64,000 nucleotides of DNA from Lolliginicoccus lacisalsi (GCF_014841105.1 NZ_JACYWE010000003.1:1-64000); one strand, 5' to 3'. Shown: positions 8,172-15,748, counted from the stretch's first letter. Made by a program: numbers and translations. Notes: generated from the letters alone by a model not told the origin.

Positions 8172-8834
8172 TTATTGCCCCGGCAAAGAGATGTTGGCGG
8201 TGTCACATGACGAATTGGAGGATCGGCAGAGCTGATGGACCAGGAAGGTCCAGTTCTCGATGACCTGCTCGAACGCCTGCTGCTGGACGTGAACCTGGTG
8301 CAGCACAACGGGTGCGCTGAGGATGGCGAGCAGCGAGGTGGCCAGGCCGGCGGGCTCCGGCGCGATCGCCAGCTCGCGCAGCAGGTACGCGAGGTGGGTG
8401 TGATCGAGGCGGCGTGGCGGGGAACCGAACAGGTTCGCTGGGTCGCGGTCGGCGGCACGCTGCAGCTCGCCGTGCCGCCGCAGGAACTCGATGCGGGCCG
8501 CGCCGAAGGCCACGAGCCGCTGCTCTGGGGGAGCGCCCGGGCCCAGCGGAGGCGGGCCAGCAAGAAAGCCGCGCTGGAGCACTTGCTCCTCGGCGTCGAG
8601 CAATGCCTGCAAGAGCCCGGAGCGGCTGCCGAACCGGCGGAAGATGGTGCCCTTGCCGACGCCCGCGGCCTGGGCGAGGCAGTCCATGGTGAGGCTGTCC
8701 GCGCCACCCTCGGCGAGGAGGCTCCGCGCGCTGTCGAGGATGCGCTGGCGATTGCGGGCGGCATCGGAGCGCTCGCCCCCGGGGTCTGGGCCGGGGCGGG
8801 GCCGGGGCTCGGGCAGCAAGGGGAGCGCATCCAC
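8172..8834 (-). CDS. TetR-family transcriptional regulator
   Basis: The 220-aa repressor-type protein carries a TetR helix-turn-helix near residues 25–70 (RQRILDSARSLLAEGG … AAGVGKGTIFRRFGS). The GTG at 8834 was chosen because TACCAT (8841–8846) lies 6 nt upstream with no Shine-Dalgarno, which marks a likely leaderless start. The gene is divergent from an FMN reductase, with a palindrome between them. The pair resembles Rv3055/Rv3054c near nrdH in M. tuberculosis (from memory). It probably represses itself and the reductase. Confidence 0.88.
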   Translation of the reverse strand: MDALPLLPEPRPRPGPDPGGERSDAARNRQRILDSARSLLAEGGADSLTMDCLAQAAGVGKGTIFRRFGSRSGLLQALLDAEEQVLQRGFLAGPPPLGPGAPPEQRLVAFGAARIEFLRRHGELQRAADRDPANLFGSPPRRLDHTHLAYLLRELAIAPEPAGLATSLLAILSAPVVLHQVHVQQQAFEQVIENWTFLVHQLCRSSNSSCDTANISLPGQ

Positions 8835-8861
8835 CTGGCCATGGTATCCGGATCCGTCGAG

Positions 8862-8877
8862 TGTGATTCGCCACACA
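8862..8877. promoter_or_regulatory. CRP-like half-perfect site between tetR-type gene and FMN reductase
   Basis: TGTGA, six bases, ACACA match nine of ten positions of the CRP/GlxR consensus (TGTGA-N6-TCACA). It lies 28 bp upstream of the TetR start. A chance match cannot be excluded. Confidence 0.3.
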
Positions 8878-8897
8878 TCCGGGCATGCTCCGGAAGT

Positions 8898-8917
8898 AAT
8901 CGGACTGCGGTCCGGTT
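8898..8917. promoter_or_regulatory. Palindromic TetR-type operator candidate
   Basis: A perfect CGGAC-TGCG-GTCCG palindrome (8901–8914) extends to AA…TT on its flanks. It lies midway between the divergent TetR and FMN-reductase genes. Its length and symmetry are typical of TetR operators. Autoregulation plus control of the reductase is inferred. Confidence 0.5.
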
Positions 8918-8982
8918 GAACGGTTCGAAGGATCCCAGCGATCCTCCCCGCAGCCACCACTCCCAGCCTCCCGGAGGAAGCC

Positions 8983-9546
8983 ATGACCGCCTCGACCACC
9001 ATCGCCGTCCTTGTCGGAAGCGTCCGCGACGGATCGCTGAACCACCAGCTCGCCAGGATCGCCGCCGAGAACGCTCCAGGCTCCACCGCCGTCACCATCG
9101 TGGAAGGGCTCGAGTCCGTGCCATTCTACTCCGAGGACCTCGACAGCCCCACGGGCATCCCCGCCGCCGCCGCGGCGCTCCGCGAATCCGTGGGAGCCGC
9201 CGATGCGGTACTTCTTGTCACCCCCGAGTACAATGGCACCTTGCCCGCTGTACTGAAGAATGCCATTGACTGGGCCTCCCGCCCGTTCGGCGAGGGAGCC
9301 ATCAAGGACAAGCCCGTCGCCGTGGCGGGAATCTCGGCAGGACAGTACGGCGGGAAGTGGGCTCATGACGATGCCCGCAGGTCGGCCGGAGTGGCGGGCG
9401 CCCGAGTGGTCGAGAACCTTACCCTCTCCATCGGCGGTGCCTACCAGCGCTTCGCCGAGCACGGGCCTGCGGACGACGCCGAGCTCGTGGAGCAGATCCG
9501 CGAGGTCGTCACCGAGCTCGCGAACGCGGTAGCGGTTGCGGCATAG
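8983..9546 (+). CDS. NADPH-dependent FMN reductase
   Basis: This 187-aa flavodoxin-like reductase has the N-terminal flavin phosphate loop GSVRDGSLN (12–20) and the family motif PEYNGTLPAVLKNAIDW (about 84–100). It reduces FMN or quinones with NAD(P)H. GGAGGAAGCC directly precedes the ATG as Shine-Dalgarno. It is divergent from the TetR gene, which probably regulates it. In M. tuberculosis the orthologous pair sits beside nrdH, as here at about 6 kb distance. The physiological electron acceptor is unknown. Confidence 0.9.
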   Translation: MTASTTIAVLVGSVRDGSLNHQLARIAAENAPGSTAVTIVEGLESVPFYSEDLDSPTGIPAAAAALRESVGAADAVLLVTPEYNGTLPAVLKNAIDWASRPFGEGAIKDKPVAVAGISAGQYGGKWAHDDARRSAGVAGARVVENLTLSIGGAYQRFAEHGPADDAELVEQIREVVTELANAVAVAA

Positions 9547-9567
9547 CCGGGACCCTTCCGTGGCCGA

Positions 9568-9573
9568 TATAGT
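9568..9573 (+). promoter_or_regulatory. -10 box for the L36 gene
   Basis: TATAGT lies 35 nt before the ATG of the small ribosomal protein gene, and a purine-rich GAAGAGGGA ribosome-binding site follows. I saw no clear Zur box, although zinc-free L36 paralogues are usually Zur-repressed. Confidence 0.4.
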
Positions 9574-9608
9574 GTCAGCCGACATCGCTAAGCGGAAGAG
9601 GGATCCCC

Positions 9609-9731
9609 ATGAAGGTTCGTAAGTCATTGCGCGCGCTCAAGCAGAAGCCCGGCGCCCAGGTCGTCCGGCGGCGCGGCAAGGTGTACGTCATCAACAAGAA
9701 GGAGCCACGCTTCAAGGCTCGCCAGGGCTGA
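9609..9731 (+). CDS. rpmJ: 50S ribosomal protein L36, zinc-free (type B) form
   Basis: This 40-codon gene encodes [12 protein letters not shown]…[16 protein letters not shown]. The pattern [32 protein letters not shown] is the L36 B-type form. It has no Cys, whereas the zinc-binding form carries a C-x2-C…C…H ribbon. Such paralogues replace the zinc form under zinc shortage and free the metal. GAAGAGGGA lies 6–14 nt upstream as ribosome-binding site. It is easily missed because it is only 123 bp. The gene stands alone, with no other ribosomal or zinc genes adjacent. Confidence 0.93.
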   Translation: MKVRKSLRALKQKPGAQVVRRRGKVYVINKKEPRFKARQG

Positions 9732-9882
9732 GGCCACGTGAAGCACCTGGCTCGAGAAGGCCGGCTGTTGTTCACGTTTGACCCAACCACGCCTCGCCAA
9801 GCGCCCGCGTGCGGTAGACAAGGACCAGGAGTTCTCTGATCCCCGAAACCGCGCGCGGGCGCTTGAGCGAGGAGACCACCCG

Positions 9883-10575
9883 GTGAGTACACTTCCCGGC
9901 GCCAAGGGCGCTTTCCCCGGATTCGTGGCAACAACGCCACGTGCCCAGCACTGCCTCACCGTGCTCATCCGCGGCGGGGAGTTCCGCAGCGGGGACTTTG
10001 TCGTGCCCATCAGCGATGGCGGGCTCAAGATCAGCGGCGGGGTCACGGACGGGAAGTTCATCCCGCCGTCCGACGGCAGCCACGGCATCTACGGAGAGTT
10101 CCTCGAGGTCCCCGGTGGCGTCACCGGCCTCAATGCCGTATCCCGGGTCCTTGGCACGATGGGTGCCGTCACCTCCCGCGTTGAGGCGGTAAAGCCGCTG
10201 GTCATCAATGACCTCATGGCCTTCGACCTCACGCTCTTCCTTCGCGTCCACGTCCACAACCCGTTCGTGGGCGGCGATTGCTACATCGGCACCCACGCCA
10301 AGCCGCTCATCGTGCGCATGCAACGCATCGACGGTGCCGAGAACATTCCCGGCCTCATCCGCAAGGGCATTCCCAGCAGCGTCATCGGCATCAGCAATGT
10401 CAACGTCGCCGCCACCGGCTTCCCCGTCCCCTCCGTGAGCGGGGCCGGCCCGATGGGAGCGTTCAATACTGTTGTCAATCTCCGCGCGAGCTTGCCCAAC
10501 GCGGGAACCACCTCGAAGCTCTCCGTGCGCACCGAGGCATTCCTCGCGCAGAACCCCGACTTCACCGGCGATTGA
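9883..10575 (+). CDS. Hypothetical protein, actinobacterial family with a CYIG motif (230 aa)
   Basis: The GTG at 9883 is preceded by CGAGGAG 8 nt upstream; longer upstream reading has no ribosome-binding site. The protein is beta-rich and Gly-rich, with a conserved-looking core HVHNPFVGGDCYIGTHAKP near residues 125–145. I recall this core from poorly characterised, usually exported proteins of Nocardia, Rhodococcus and Streptomyces. No signal peptide, lipobox or membrane helix is seen here. Function is unknown, and the family recall is from memory with moderate certainty. Confidence 0.7.
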   Translation: MSTLPGAKGAFPGFVATTPRAQHCLTVLIRGGEFRSGDFVVPISDGGLKISGGVTDGKFIPPSDGSHGIYGEFLEVPGGVTGLNAVSRVLGTMGAVTSRVEAVKPLVINDLMAFDLTLFLRVHVHNPFVGGDCYIGTHAKPLIVRMQRIDGAENIPGLIRKGIPSSVIGISNVNVAATGFPVPSVSGAGPMGAFNTVVNLRASLPNAGTTSKLSVRTEAFLAQNPDFTGD

Positions 10576-10605
10576 AACGCGCTGCTCCCGGTAGCGGCGC
10601 GCGGC

Positions 10606-10806
10606 CTAGGCCTGCTCCTCCCGCCGCGGCCGCCCGGGGCGAGTGATGGGCCGCGCATCGCGCGGTTCCCGCCCAGCCTCGCGCAGTGCGCCGCGCAGCA
10701 GGTACTCGATGTGCGCGTTGGTGCTGCGCAGCTCGTCCGCCGCCCACTTCGCGATCGCATCGTGGACGGCGGGATCGAGCCGCAGCAGGATCTTCTTCCG
10801 CTCCAT
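10606..10806 (-). CDS. Ribbon-helix-helix (Arc/CopG-like) DNA-binding protein
   Basis: The product has 66 aa. Residues 3–12 (RKKILLRLDP) form the DNA-binding strand; two helices follow (AVHDAIAKWAADEL and TNAHIEYLLRGALREAG), which is the Arc-type RHH layout, then a basic tail. The ATG lies 2 bp after the stop codon of the SPFH gene, so the two are an operon and probably translationally linked. It resembles HicB-associated or Arc-type antitoxin folds, but no toxin gene is adjacent. A role as operon autoregulator is likely but inferred. Confidence 0.8.
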   Translation of the reverse strand: MERKKILLRLDPAVHDAIAKWAADELRSTNAHIEYLLRGALREAGREPRDARPITRPGRPRREEQA

Positions 10807-10808
10807 GG

Positions 10809-11753
10809 CTACTGGTACAGCGAGCCGGTGTTCACCACGGGCTGTGCGTCACGATCCCCGCACAGCACCACGAGCAGGTTCGAGACCATGGCAGCCTTGC
10901 GCTCCTCGTCGAGCTCGACGACCGAATCCGCCTCGAGGCGGGCGAGCGCCTGCTGGACCACCGTGACGGCTCCCTCCACGATGAGCTGCCGGGCCGCGAT
11001 GACCGCGCCCGCCTGCTGGCGGCGCAGCATGGCCTGGGCGATCTCCGGAGCGTAGGAGAGCCTCGTGATGCGGGACTCGATGACCTCCACCCCGGCCGAG
11101 GTGACGCGCGCGGCGATCTCCTCGGCGAGCTTCGCGTTGATCGCGTCCGCGTTCTCCCGCAGCGAGAGCTGGCCCGATGAATCGTATGGATAGCTGCCGG
11201 CGATATGCCGGACCGCGGCCTCGGTCTGGAACGCGACGAACTCGACGAAGTCATCGACCGCGAAGACTGCCCGGGCGGTGTCCTTGACCTGCCACACCAC
11301 CACGGCCGAGATCTCGATGGGGTTGCCATCCACATCGTTGACCTTGGACTTGGTGGTCTCGTGGTTGCGGATGCGCACCGATACCCGCTGCCGCTGCGTC
11401 AATGGATTTACCCAGCGCAGGCCCGGGATGCGCACCGAGCCGCTGTAGTTGCCTCCGAGCACCTGCAGCACGCGCGCCTCATTGGGCTCGACGAGCGTCA
11501 GGCCCACGAGGACGAAGATCGAGGCGATGATGACGAGGATCCCGGCGACCGCCAGCGCGATCCCTGGCGCTGCCGAGTCCTGGCCGAGCGCGATGCCGCC
11601 GAGGAGGATCGCCACTCCGGCGAGGACGCCGACGATGCCGCCGCCGAGGACTGGCCACCCGTTGATGTTGGTGGCCTCCCGCTCGCTGATCGAGGGGGCG
11701 GGGATGACCGGGGCGCCTGCTGGGCTGTCGAGCGCCGTGCGTGATTCAGGCAT
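10809..11753 (-). CDS. SPFH/Band 7 domain membrane protein
   Basis: This 314-aa protein has two adjacent hydrophobic segments (about residues 33–53 and 60–82) that anchor it. An SPFH domain follows from about residue 85 to 270 (VEPNEARVLQVLGGNYSGS, RIRNHETTKSKVNDVDGNP, VVWQVKDTARAVFAVDDF), with a coiled-coil-like C-terminal part. SPFH proteins oligomerise into membrane microdomain scaffolds. AAAGGAG precedes the ATG at 11753. A promoter with TATCAT (11786–11791) and TTTCAC 17 bp upstream fits. It is the first gene of an operon with the RHH protein. Confidence 0.9.
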   Translation of the reverse strand: MPESRTALDSPAGAPVIPAPSISEREATNINGWPVLGGGIVGVLAGVAILLGGIALGQDSAAPGIALAVAGILVIIASIFVLVGLTLVEPNEARVLQVLGGNYSGSVRIPGLRWVNPLTQRQRVSVRIRNHETTKSKVNDVDGNPIEISAVVVWQVKDTARAVFAVDDFVEFVAFQTEAAVRHIAGSYPYDSSGQLSLRENADAINAKLAEEIAARVTSAGVEVIESRITRLSYAPEIAQAMLRRQQAGAVIAARQLIVEGAVTVVQQALARLEADSVVELDEERKAAMVSNLLVVLCGDRDAQPVVNTGSLYQ

Positions 11754-11785
11754 GAAAGGCTCCTTTCCGAGCATTTGATGCCATG

Positions 11786-11814
11786 ATGATATCACTTTTT
11801 ACTGATGCGTGAAA
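11786..11814 (-). promoter_or_regulatory. Promoter of the SPFH–RHH operon
   Basis: On the minus strand TTTCAC (11809–11814) and TATCAT (11786–11791) are separated by 17 bp, in a locally AT-rich patch that is unusual for this genome. The 33-nt distance to the ATG leaves room for the AAAGGAG site. Confidence 0.5.
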
Positions 11815-11863
11815 CTTGTGGGCGGTGCTGCCTGGTCGCAGCTTGCTGGCCCCGGCCTCCCGC

Positions 11864-13492
11864 TCACGGCTCCTTGCGCACGATCCCCAGGATCTCCGGT
11901 CCACGGTCATCGAGCACGCGCGCCGCGAGGCGCCCCCCGTAGAACCACGCCGCGGCACCCGCTGCTCCACCAGCCGGAACGGCCAGCAGCCACGCTAGCC
12001 AGCCACCGGGCGCCGTCAGGGCGAGCATCGCCACGAAGACCGCCACCACCATGGCGATGGCAACGAACCCGGACACCAGCGCGGGCCCGTTGAACGAGCC
12101 ACGCGTGGAGAACGGATTGCCCTGCTTGGCCGACGGCACCGGATACGGCGCGGCAGCGGAGGCCACCACTACGATGGCGGAGCCCGTGCCGAGCGCGAGG
12201 AGCATGGAACCAGCATCAAAAGCCAGAGCCTCGGCGCCGCGACCGAAGAACACGTAGCGCGCGATGATCGTGCCGAGCAGGAGGGGCGCGGACAGCAGGA
12301 GCCACGCCAGTTGCTTGCCGCGCACGTCCACCCGCGCCCCGTTGGGCAACACGAGCACCTGCCACAGCGACGGGCCATCGAGCCCATAGAGATTGAGCCA
12401 GCCGCTCACCAGCAGGACCGTGAGGATGAACGCGGACGTCGCCAGGTACATCGCGAACGTCTCGGAGATCGACGGTCCGGCGAAGATGACAAGCAGGAAC
12501 ACGGGCACGATCAGCATGAGGGCCTTGCGGCGCGGATCACGCCACGACAGGGCCAGCTCCTTGCGCGCTGCCGCCGCGATCGGGGTCGACGCGCGGGCGA
12601 GCCGCGAGGCGCCTTGCTTGGCTGTCTCCCCACCACCTTGCTCGGGCCATCGAAGCTGGCGCGCGAACAGGGGAGTCCAGGCCGCAGCGAGCAGCGCGAT
12701 CAGGGCAGCGAGGGCCAGGACCATGCCGATCGCCGGCACCCACTGGCCCGACTCGGCGAGCGCCGAGGCCGTCGCCGCCCAGCTGAACGGGACGGACCGC
12801 AGTGCCGTGCCCAACCACGCGGGATTGCCGTCGACGACGAGCGGAACGATGAGCTGCAGGCCCATGTACAGCAACCACAGGACGGCTCCGAGGGCAACGG
12901 TGAGGACCATCGCCGCGTCGCGGGCCCGGCGGCTGGAGGCAGTACCCGCGAGCAGCAGCATCACCAGGCGCGAGAGCCCGACGATGAGCAAGGCCTGCAG
13001 CGCGACGGCGGGCACCGCGATGACGAGGGCGAGCGGGGCATGGCGCAACGCGTGCACGATGGGGCCCGCGAGGCCCACGATCGCCAGGGCGGCCGGGACG
13101 GTCAGCAGTGAGGTGGCGAGCATCGCCCGGGCAAGCGGCCGGGTGGGCAGCGGCAGGAGCGCGAAGTGCACGGGGCGCAGCCCGCCGCCGGAGATGCCGG
13201 CGACCATCGGCGCGAAGATCCACGCCAGGCCCCACCCGATCGCGAGCAGCGCGAGGAGGTCATGGTCGGCGCCGGGCCGATCGAGCGAGACGAGCCCCAC
13301 CGCCAGGGAGGCCAGGGCGACCACCACCCCGAGAAGCCCGGCAAGCACCTTCACCACGAGCGCACTGCCGGTGAGCTGGTGGCGCGCCATCGTCCACCGC
13401 ATCCGCAGCACCGTCCGCGCCAGCTCGGACTGCGCCAGCCCAGGCCGTTCCCGCGCGGGTCGTCCTGGCGCGGATTGGTCTAGCGCAGCCAT
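11864..13492 (-). CDS. ABC transporter permease
   Basis: This 542-aa membrane protein has about twelve hydrophobic segments spread through its length and a cytoplasmic Arg-rich loop in the middle (KELALSWRDPRRKALM, about residues 310–325). It forms an ABC export system with the ATPase whose gene overlaps its start by 13 bp, which implies translational coupling. Architecture resembles two fused six-helix ABC-2 type permease halves. No periplasmic binding protein is present, so export is likely. The substrate cannot be predicted. Confidence 0.85.
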   Translation of the reverse strand: MAALDQSAPGRPARERPGLAQSELARTVLRMRWTMARHQLTGSALVVKVLAGLLGVVVALASLAVGLVSLDRPGADHDLLALLAIGWGLAWIFAPMVAGISGGGLRPVHFALLPLPTRPLARAMLATSLLTVPAALAIVGLAGPIVHALRHAPLALVIAVPAVALQALLIVGLSRLVMLLLAGTASSRRARDAAMVLTVALGAVLWLLYMGLQLIVPLVVDGNPAWLGTALRSVPFSWAATASALAESGQWVPAIGMVLALAALIALLAAAWTPLFARQLRWPEQGGGETAKQGASRLARASTPIAAAARKELALSWRDPRRKALMLIVPVFLLVIFAGPSISETFAMYLATSAFILTVLLVSGWLNLYGLDGPSLWQVLVLPNGARVDVRGKQLAWLLLSAPLLLGTIIARYVFFGRGAEALAFDAGSMLLALGTGSAIVVVASAAAPYPVPSAKQGNPFSTRGSFNGPALVSGFVAIAMVVAVFVAMLALTAPGGWLAWLLAVPAGGAAGAAAWFYGGRLAARVLDDRGPEILGIVRKEP

Positions 13493-14238
13493 TGCAGCTC
13501 CCCCTCATCATCACTGCGGCCACCGACAAGACGGACGAACACGTCCTCGAGGGTCTCCGTTCCGCGTACCTCGTCGATGGGGCCTCGCGCGGCGATCGAT
13601 CCGTGGACCATGATGGCGACATGGCTGCACAATTGCTCCACAGTGGCCATCACGTGGCTGGAGAGGATGACGGTGCCGCCCCCGGCCACATAGCGCAGCA
13701 GGATGCGGCGGATCGTGGCCGAGGACACGGGATCGACGGCCTCGAACGGTTCATCGAGCACGAGCAGCCGGGGCGCGTGCAGCATTGCCGCGGCAAGGCC
13801 GATCTTCTTGGTCATGCCTGCCGAGTAGTCGGCGATGAGCTTGTCGCGCGCATCGGCGAGCCCGAGCACCTCAAGAAGCTCTATGGCCCGCTCGTCGACG
13901 ACGGCTGGATCCATGCCGCGCAGGAGTCCCTGGAAGCGCAGGAGCTCCGCGCCGGTGAGCCGGTCGATGAGCGTGAGCCCGTCCGGGAGCACGCCCGTCA
14001 GTGACTTCGCGGCCACTGGGTCCCGCCATGTGTCGTGGCCGAACACGCGCGCCTGTCCGATGTCGGGGCGCAGCAAGCCCGTGCACATGGCCAGCGTGGT
14101 GGTCTTGCCCGCCCCGTTGGGGCCGACGAGGCCGAAGAACGATCCTGCGGGCACGTCGAGCGTGATCGAGCGGACTGCTGGTTGCTGGCCGTAGGACTTG
14201 GCGAGCCCCTCGATCTCGAGGGCGTTCGTGCCTGCCAT
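13480..14238 (-). CDS. ABC transporter ATP-binding protein
   Basis: The 252-aa ABC ATPase has the Walker A motif GPNGAGKTT near residues 37–45, a Q-loop region, the signature YSAGMTKKIGLAAAM (an SAGM variant of LSGGQ), Walker B LLVLDEPFEAVDP and the H-loop SSH. It energises the permease encoded directly downstream. The ATG at 14238 has GGGAGG 7 nt upstream. The CcmA/NodI-like subfamily usually serves ABC-2 exporters. The cargo is unknown. Confidence 0.92.
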   Translation of the reverse strand: MAGTNALEIEGLAKSYGQQPAVRSITLDVPAGSFFGLVGPNGAGKTTTLAMCTGLLRPDIGQARVFGHDTWRDPVAAKSLTGVLPDGLTLIDRLTGAELLRFQGLLRGMDPAVVDERAIELLEVLGLADARDKLIADYSAGMTKKIGLAAAMLHAPRLLVLDEPFEAVDPVSSATIRRILLRYVAGGGTVILSSHVMATVEQLCSHVAIMVHGSIAARGPIDEVRGTETLEDVFVRLVGGRSDDEGELQWLR

Positions 14239-14480
14239 GCTGGGGCCTCCCGGTATTCGTGACAGCGTGTATTCCCCTGTGGATCCTCCCTTCTCGCGTA
14301 CGAGTCCGCCACTCGAGGTCGATGCGTGTGGCGTGGAACATGGATATGCTGATGTTGCATCGAGCGATGTGATCCACGACATAGTGTTGCGGGATAGTGG
14401 GCTGGGGGCAGCGGTCGTGCCTTCGGCCGGTGGTCCCGAGCGGCCCATGTCTTGCTCAGCAGATCGACAAGAGGAGAACG

Positions 14481-14849
14481 ATGTTCGACAGCAGCGACGA
14501 AACACATGCCCGGCTCGAGCGTGCCCGAGCAGCGGAAGTGGTGCGCGGCCGCCATCACTGCGACTGGATCCCCGAGATCAAGAAAATGTCGGACGACGAG
14601 GCACTGCCGCTGCTGCTGGAGATTATCTCCGCGGCCGAGGAATCAACAAAGATCGCTGGCTGGGCGATGCCCCGCATCTATACCCATTTGGCTGCCGATA
14701 TCTACGAGCGCCAGGGGGAGAAGGACAAGGCCGTCGAGCTCTGTGACCGGTATCTCGATCACGTCCAGCAATTCCGCAAGCATGAGCCCGAGGGCGGCGA
14801 TCGTGGAGTGGCGGAAATCAAGGAAGTTCGCGAGCACCTGAAATCCTGA
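14481..14849 (+). CDS. Hypothetical helical protein (122 aa)
   Basis: GAGGAG lies 5 nt upstream of the ATG. The protein is acidic, charged and almost wholly helical, with a TPR-like stretch IYTHLAADIYERQGEKDKAVELCDRYLDHV (about residues 67–96) in which small and large residues follow the TPR rhythm. Only one clear repeat is seen. A protein-interaction role is possible. I recognise no family. Confidence 0.65.
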   Translation: MFDSSDETHARLERARAAEVVRGRHHCDWIPEIKKMSDDEALPLLLEIISAAEESTKIAGWAMPRIYTHLAADIYERQGEKDKAVELCDRYLDHVQQFRKHEPEGGDRGVAEIKEVREHLKS

Positions 14850-14970
14850 TGTGGTAGTCATCGCCTGGTATTCGCGATCCAGGCGATCCTTCCGGCGCGG
14901 CCCTGGAGGGCGGCGGGGCGGATCCCGTCCGTCGCGAGCGCGGCACAGGCGCCCGGTCCAGTAAGCGGAT

Positions 14971-15016
14971 GAGGCCCGCTGCATCGCATGCTCGATCGTG
15001 CGATGCAGCGGGCCTC
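14971..15016. terminator. Perfect 18-bp inverted repeat
   Basis: Arms 14971–14988 and 14999–15016 are exact complements of 18 nt around a 10-nt loop that itself contains GATCG symmetry. It lies about 120 bp past the stop of the helical protein gene and 330 bp before the nrdHIE promoter. A strong terminator without a U-tract is the simplest reading; a cruciform binding site is an alternative. Confidence 0.45.
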
Positions 15017-15313
15017 CTGCTGCGCCATGGCTCTCTGGCTCGTAGCTCGCGAGGGCGCGCTGAGGGCATCTGGCGGCGGATGCCCGCGCGCCACGAGGCG
15101 GCCCGGAAGCATGCTGCCGGGAGTGTGGCCAGGTCACGCGGCGTGGCGCTCGGGAGGGGCCCGGGAGCGGGCGGCCGGGAGCGAATCACACCCGTGTCAT
15201 TCACCTCGTCGCAACATCTGGGACACCCGGCGTGGCGACACGCCAGCCTCGACCTGGATGCGGGGTTGCGACCTGGGAATATCAGGTTTGTCATTACAAG
15301 ATATGCGATTCGC

Positions 15314-15341
15314 TTGCAGTGTCAGACACTAGGTGTAGTGT
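15314..15341 (+). promoter_or_regulatory. nrdHIE promoter overlapped by an NrdR box
   Basis: TTGCAG (15314–15319), a 16-bp spacer and TAGTGT (15336–15341) form the promoter. ACACTA-GGTG-TAGTGT (15326–15341) is a perfect inverted repeat fitting the NrdR box (ACACWATATATWGTGT) on both arms and covering the -10. NrdR is the ATP/dATP-sensing repressor of ribonucleotide reductase genes, so repression by polymerase exclusion is expected. A second box about one to three helix turns upstream is normal; only a weak match is seen near 15296. Confidence 0.75.
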
Positions 15342-15349
15342 CTACGACA

Positions 15350-15436
15350 GAGCAGCACCCCCAAGGGTGGCGGTCGGAGGGGAAGCCGATCGGAGGCCTC
15401 GGAAGGTGCCGCTCAGCCGGTCCCGGGCCGGCTTTT
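15350..15436 (+). promoter_or_regulatory. Structured nrdH leader with terminator-like hairpin (attenuator/riboswitch candidate)
   Basis: The predicted start site is at about 15348. From 15350 the RNA can form a closing stem, GAGCAGCACC (15350–15359) with GGTGCCGCTC (15405–15414), one mismatch. It encloses a GGTCGG/CCGATC helix (about 15373–15392) and a GAGGCCTC palindrome. Directly next comes AGCCGG (15415–15420)/CCGGCT (15428–15433), then a run of T, which is an intrinsic-terminator shape 80 nt before nrdH. A CACCC/GGGTG hairpin (15356–15360/15365–15369) competes with the closing stem. I cannot match it to a known riboswitch class. Confidence 0.5.
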
Positions 15437-15514
15437 GTCCGCTGTAAGGCGGGCTGATGACACTGGAGCAAGCACCGTGACCGTGGGTGCTGAGATGAAA
15501 GAGGTCGGCAGCAG

Positions 15515-15748
15515 ATGAGCATCACTGTCTACACCAAGCCCGCATGCGTGCAGTGCAACGCGACCTACCGCGCCCTCGACAAGGCGGGCCTCGAGTATGA
15601 GGTCATTGACATCACCGAGGACGGCGGCGCGCGTGACTTCGTCATGGCGCTCGGCTACCTGCAGGCCCCTGTGGTGGTCGCTGGCGATAACCACTGGGCG
15701 GGCTTCCGGCCCGATCGGATCAAAGAGCTCTCTGCCGTCGCGGCATGA
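15515..15748 (+). CDS. nrdH: Glutaredoxin-like protein NrdH
   Basis: NrdH is a small thioredoxin-reductase-dependent electron donor for class Ib ribonucleotide reductase. The 77-aa product has the CVQC active site (residues 11–14, after YTKPA) and the C-terminal W-x-G-F-R-P motif (WAGFRP) that marks NrdH rather than glutaredoxin. GAAAGAGG lies 10 nt upstream. It heads the nrdHIE series. Expression is probably set by the NrdR box and the structured leader upstream. Confidence 0.97.
   Translation: MSITVYTKPACVQCNATYRALDKAGLEYEVIDITEDGGARDFVMALGYLQAPVVVAGDNHWAGFRPDRIKELSAVAA

Noticed and set aside
8911-8929. Mycobacterial SOS (LexA) box at TTGAACGGTTCGAA
   Set aside because: The consensus TCGAAC-N4-GTTCGA needs a four-base spacer that is missing here.
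10606-10806. Antitoxin of a toxin–antitoxin pair
   Set aside because: The only partner is a large SPFH membrane protein; no small toxin gene is adjacent.
15296-15311. Second NrdR box
   Set aside because: Only about half of the consensus positions match; kept as a weak possibility only.
15350-15414. Adenosylcobalamin riboswitch for the nrd operon
   Set aside because: The B12-box core and the typical conserved GCC-AC / GGTGC order could not be found, and the domain is only about 65 nt.
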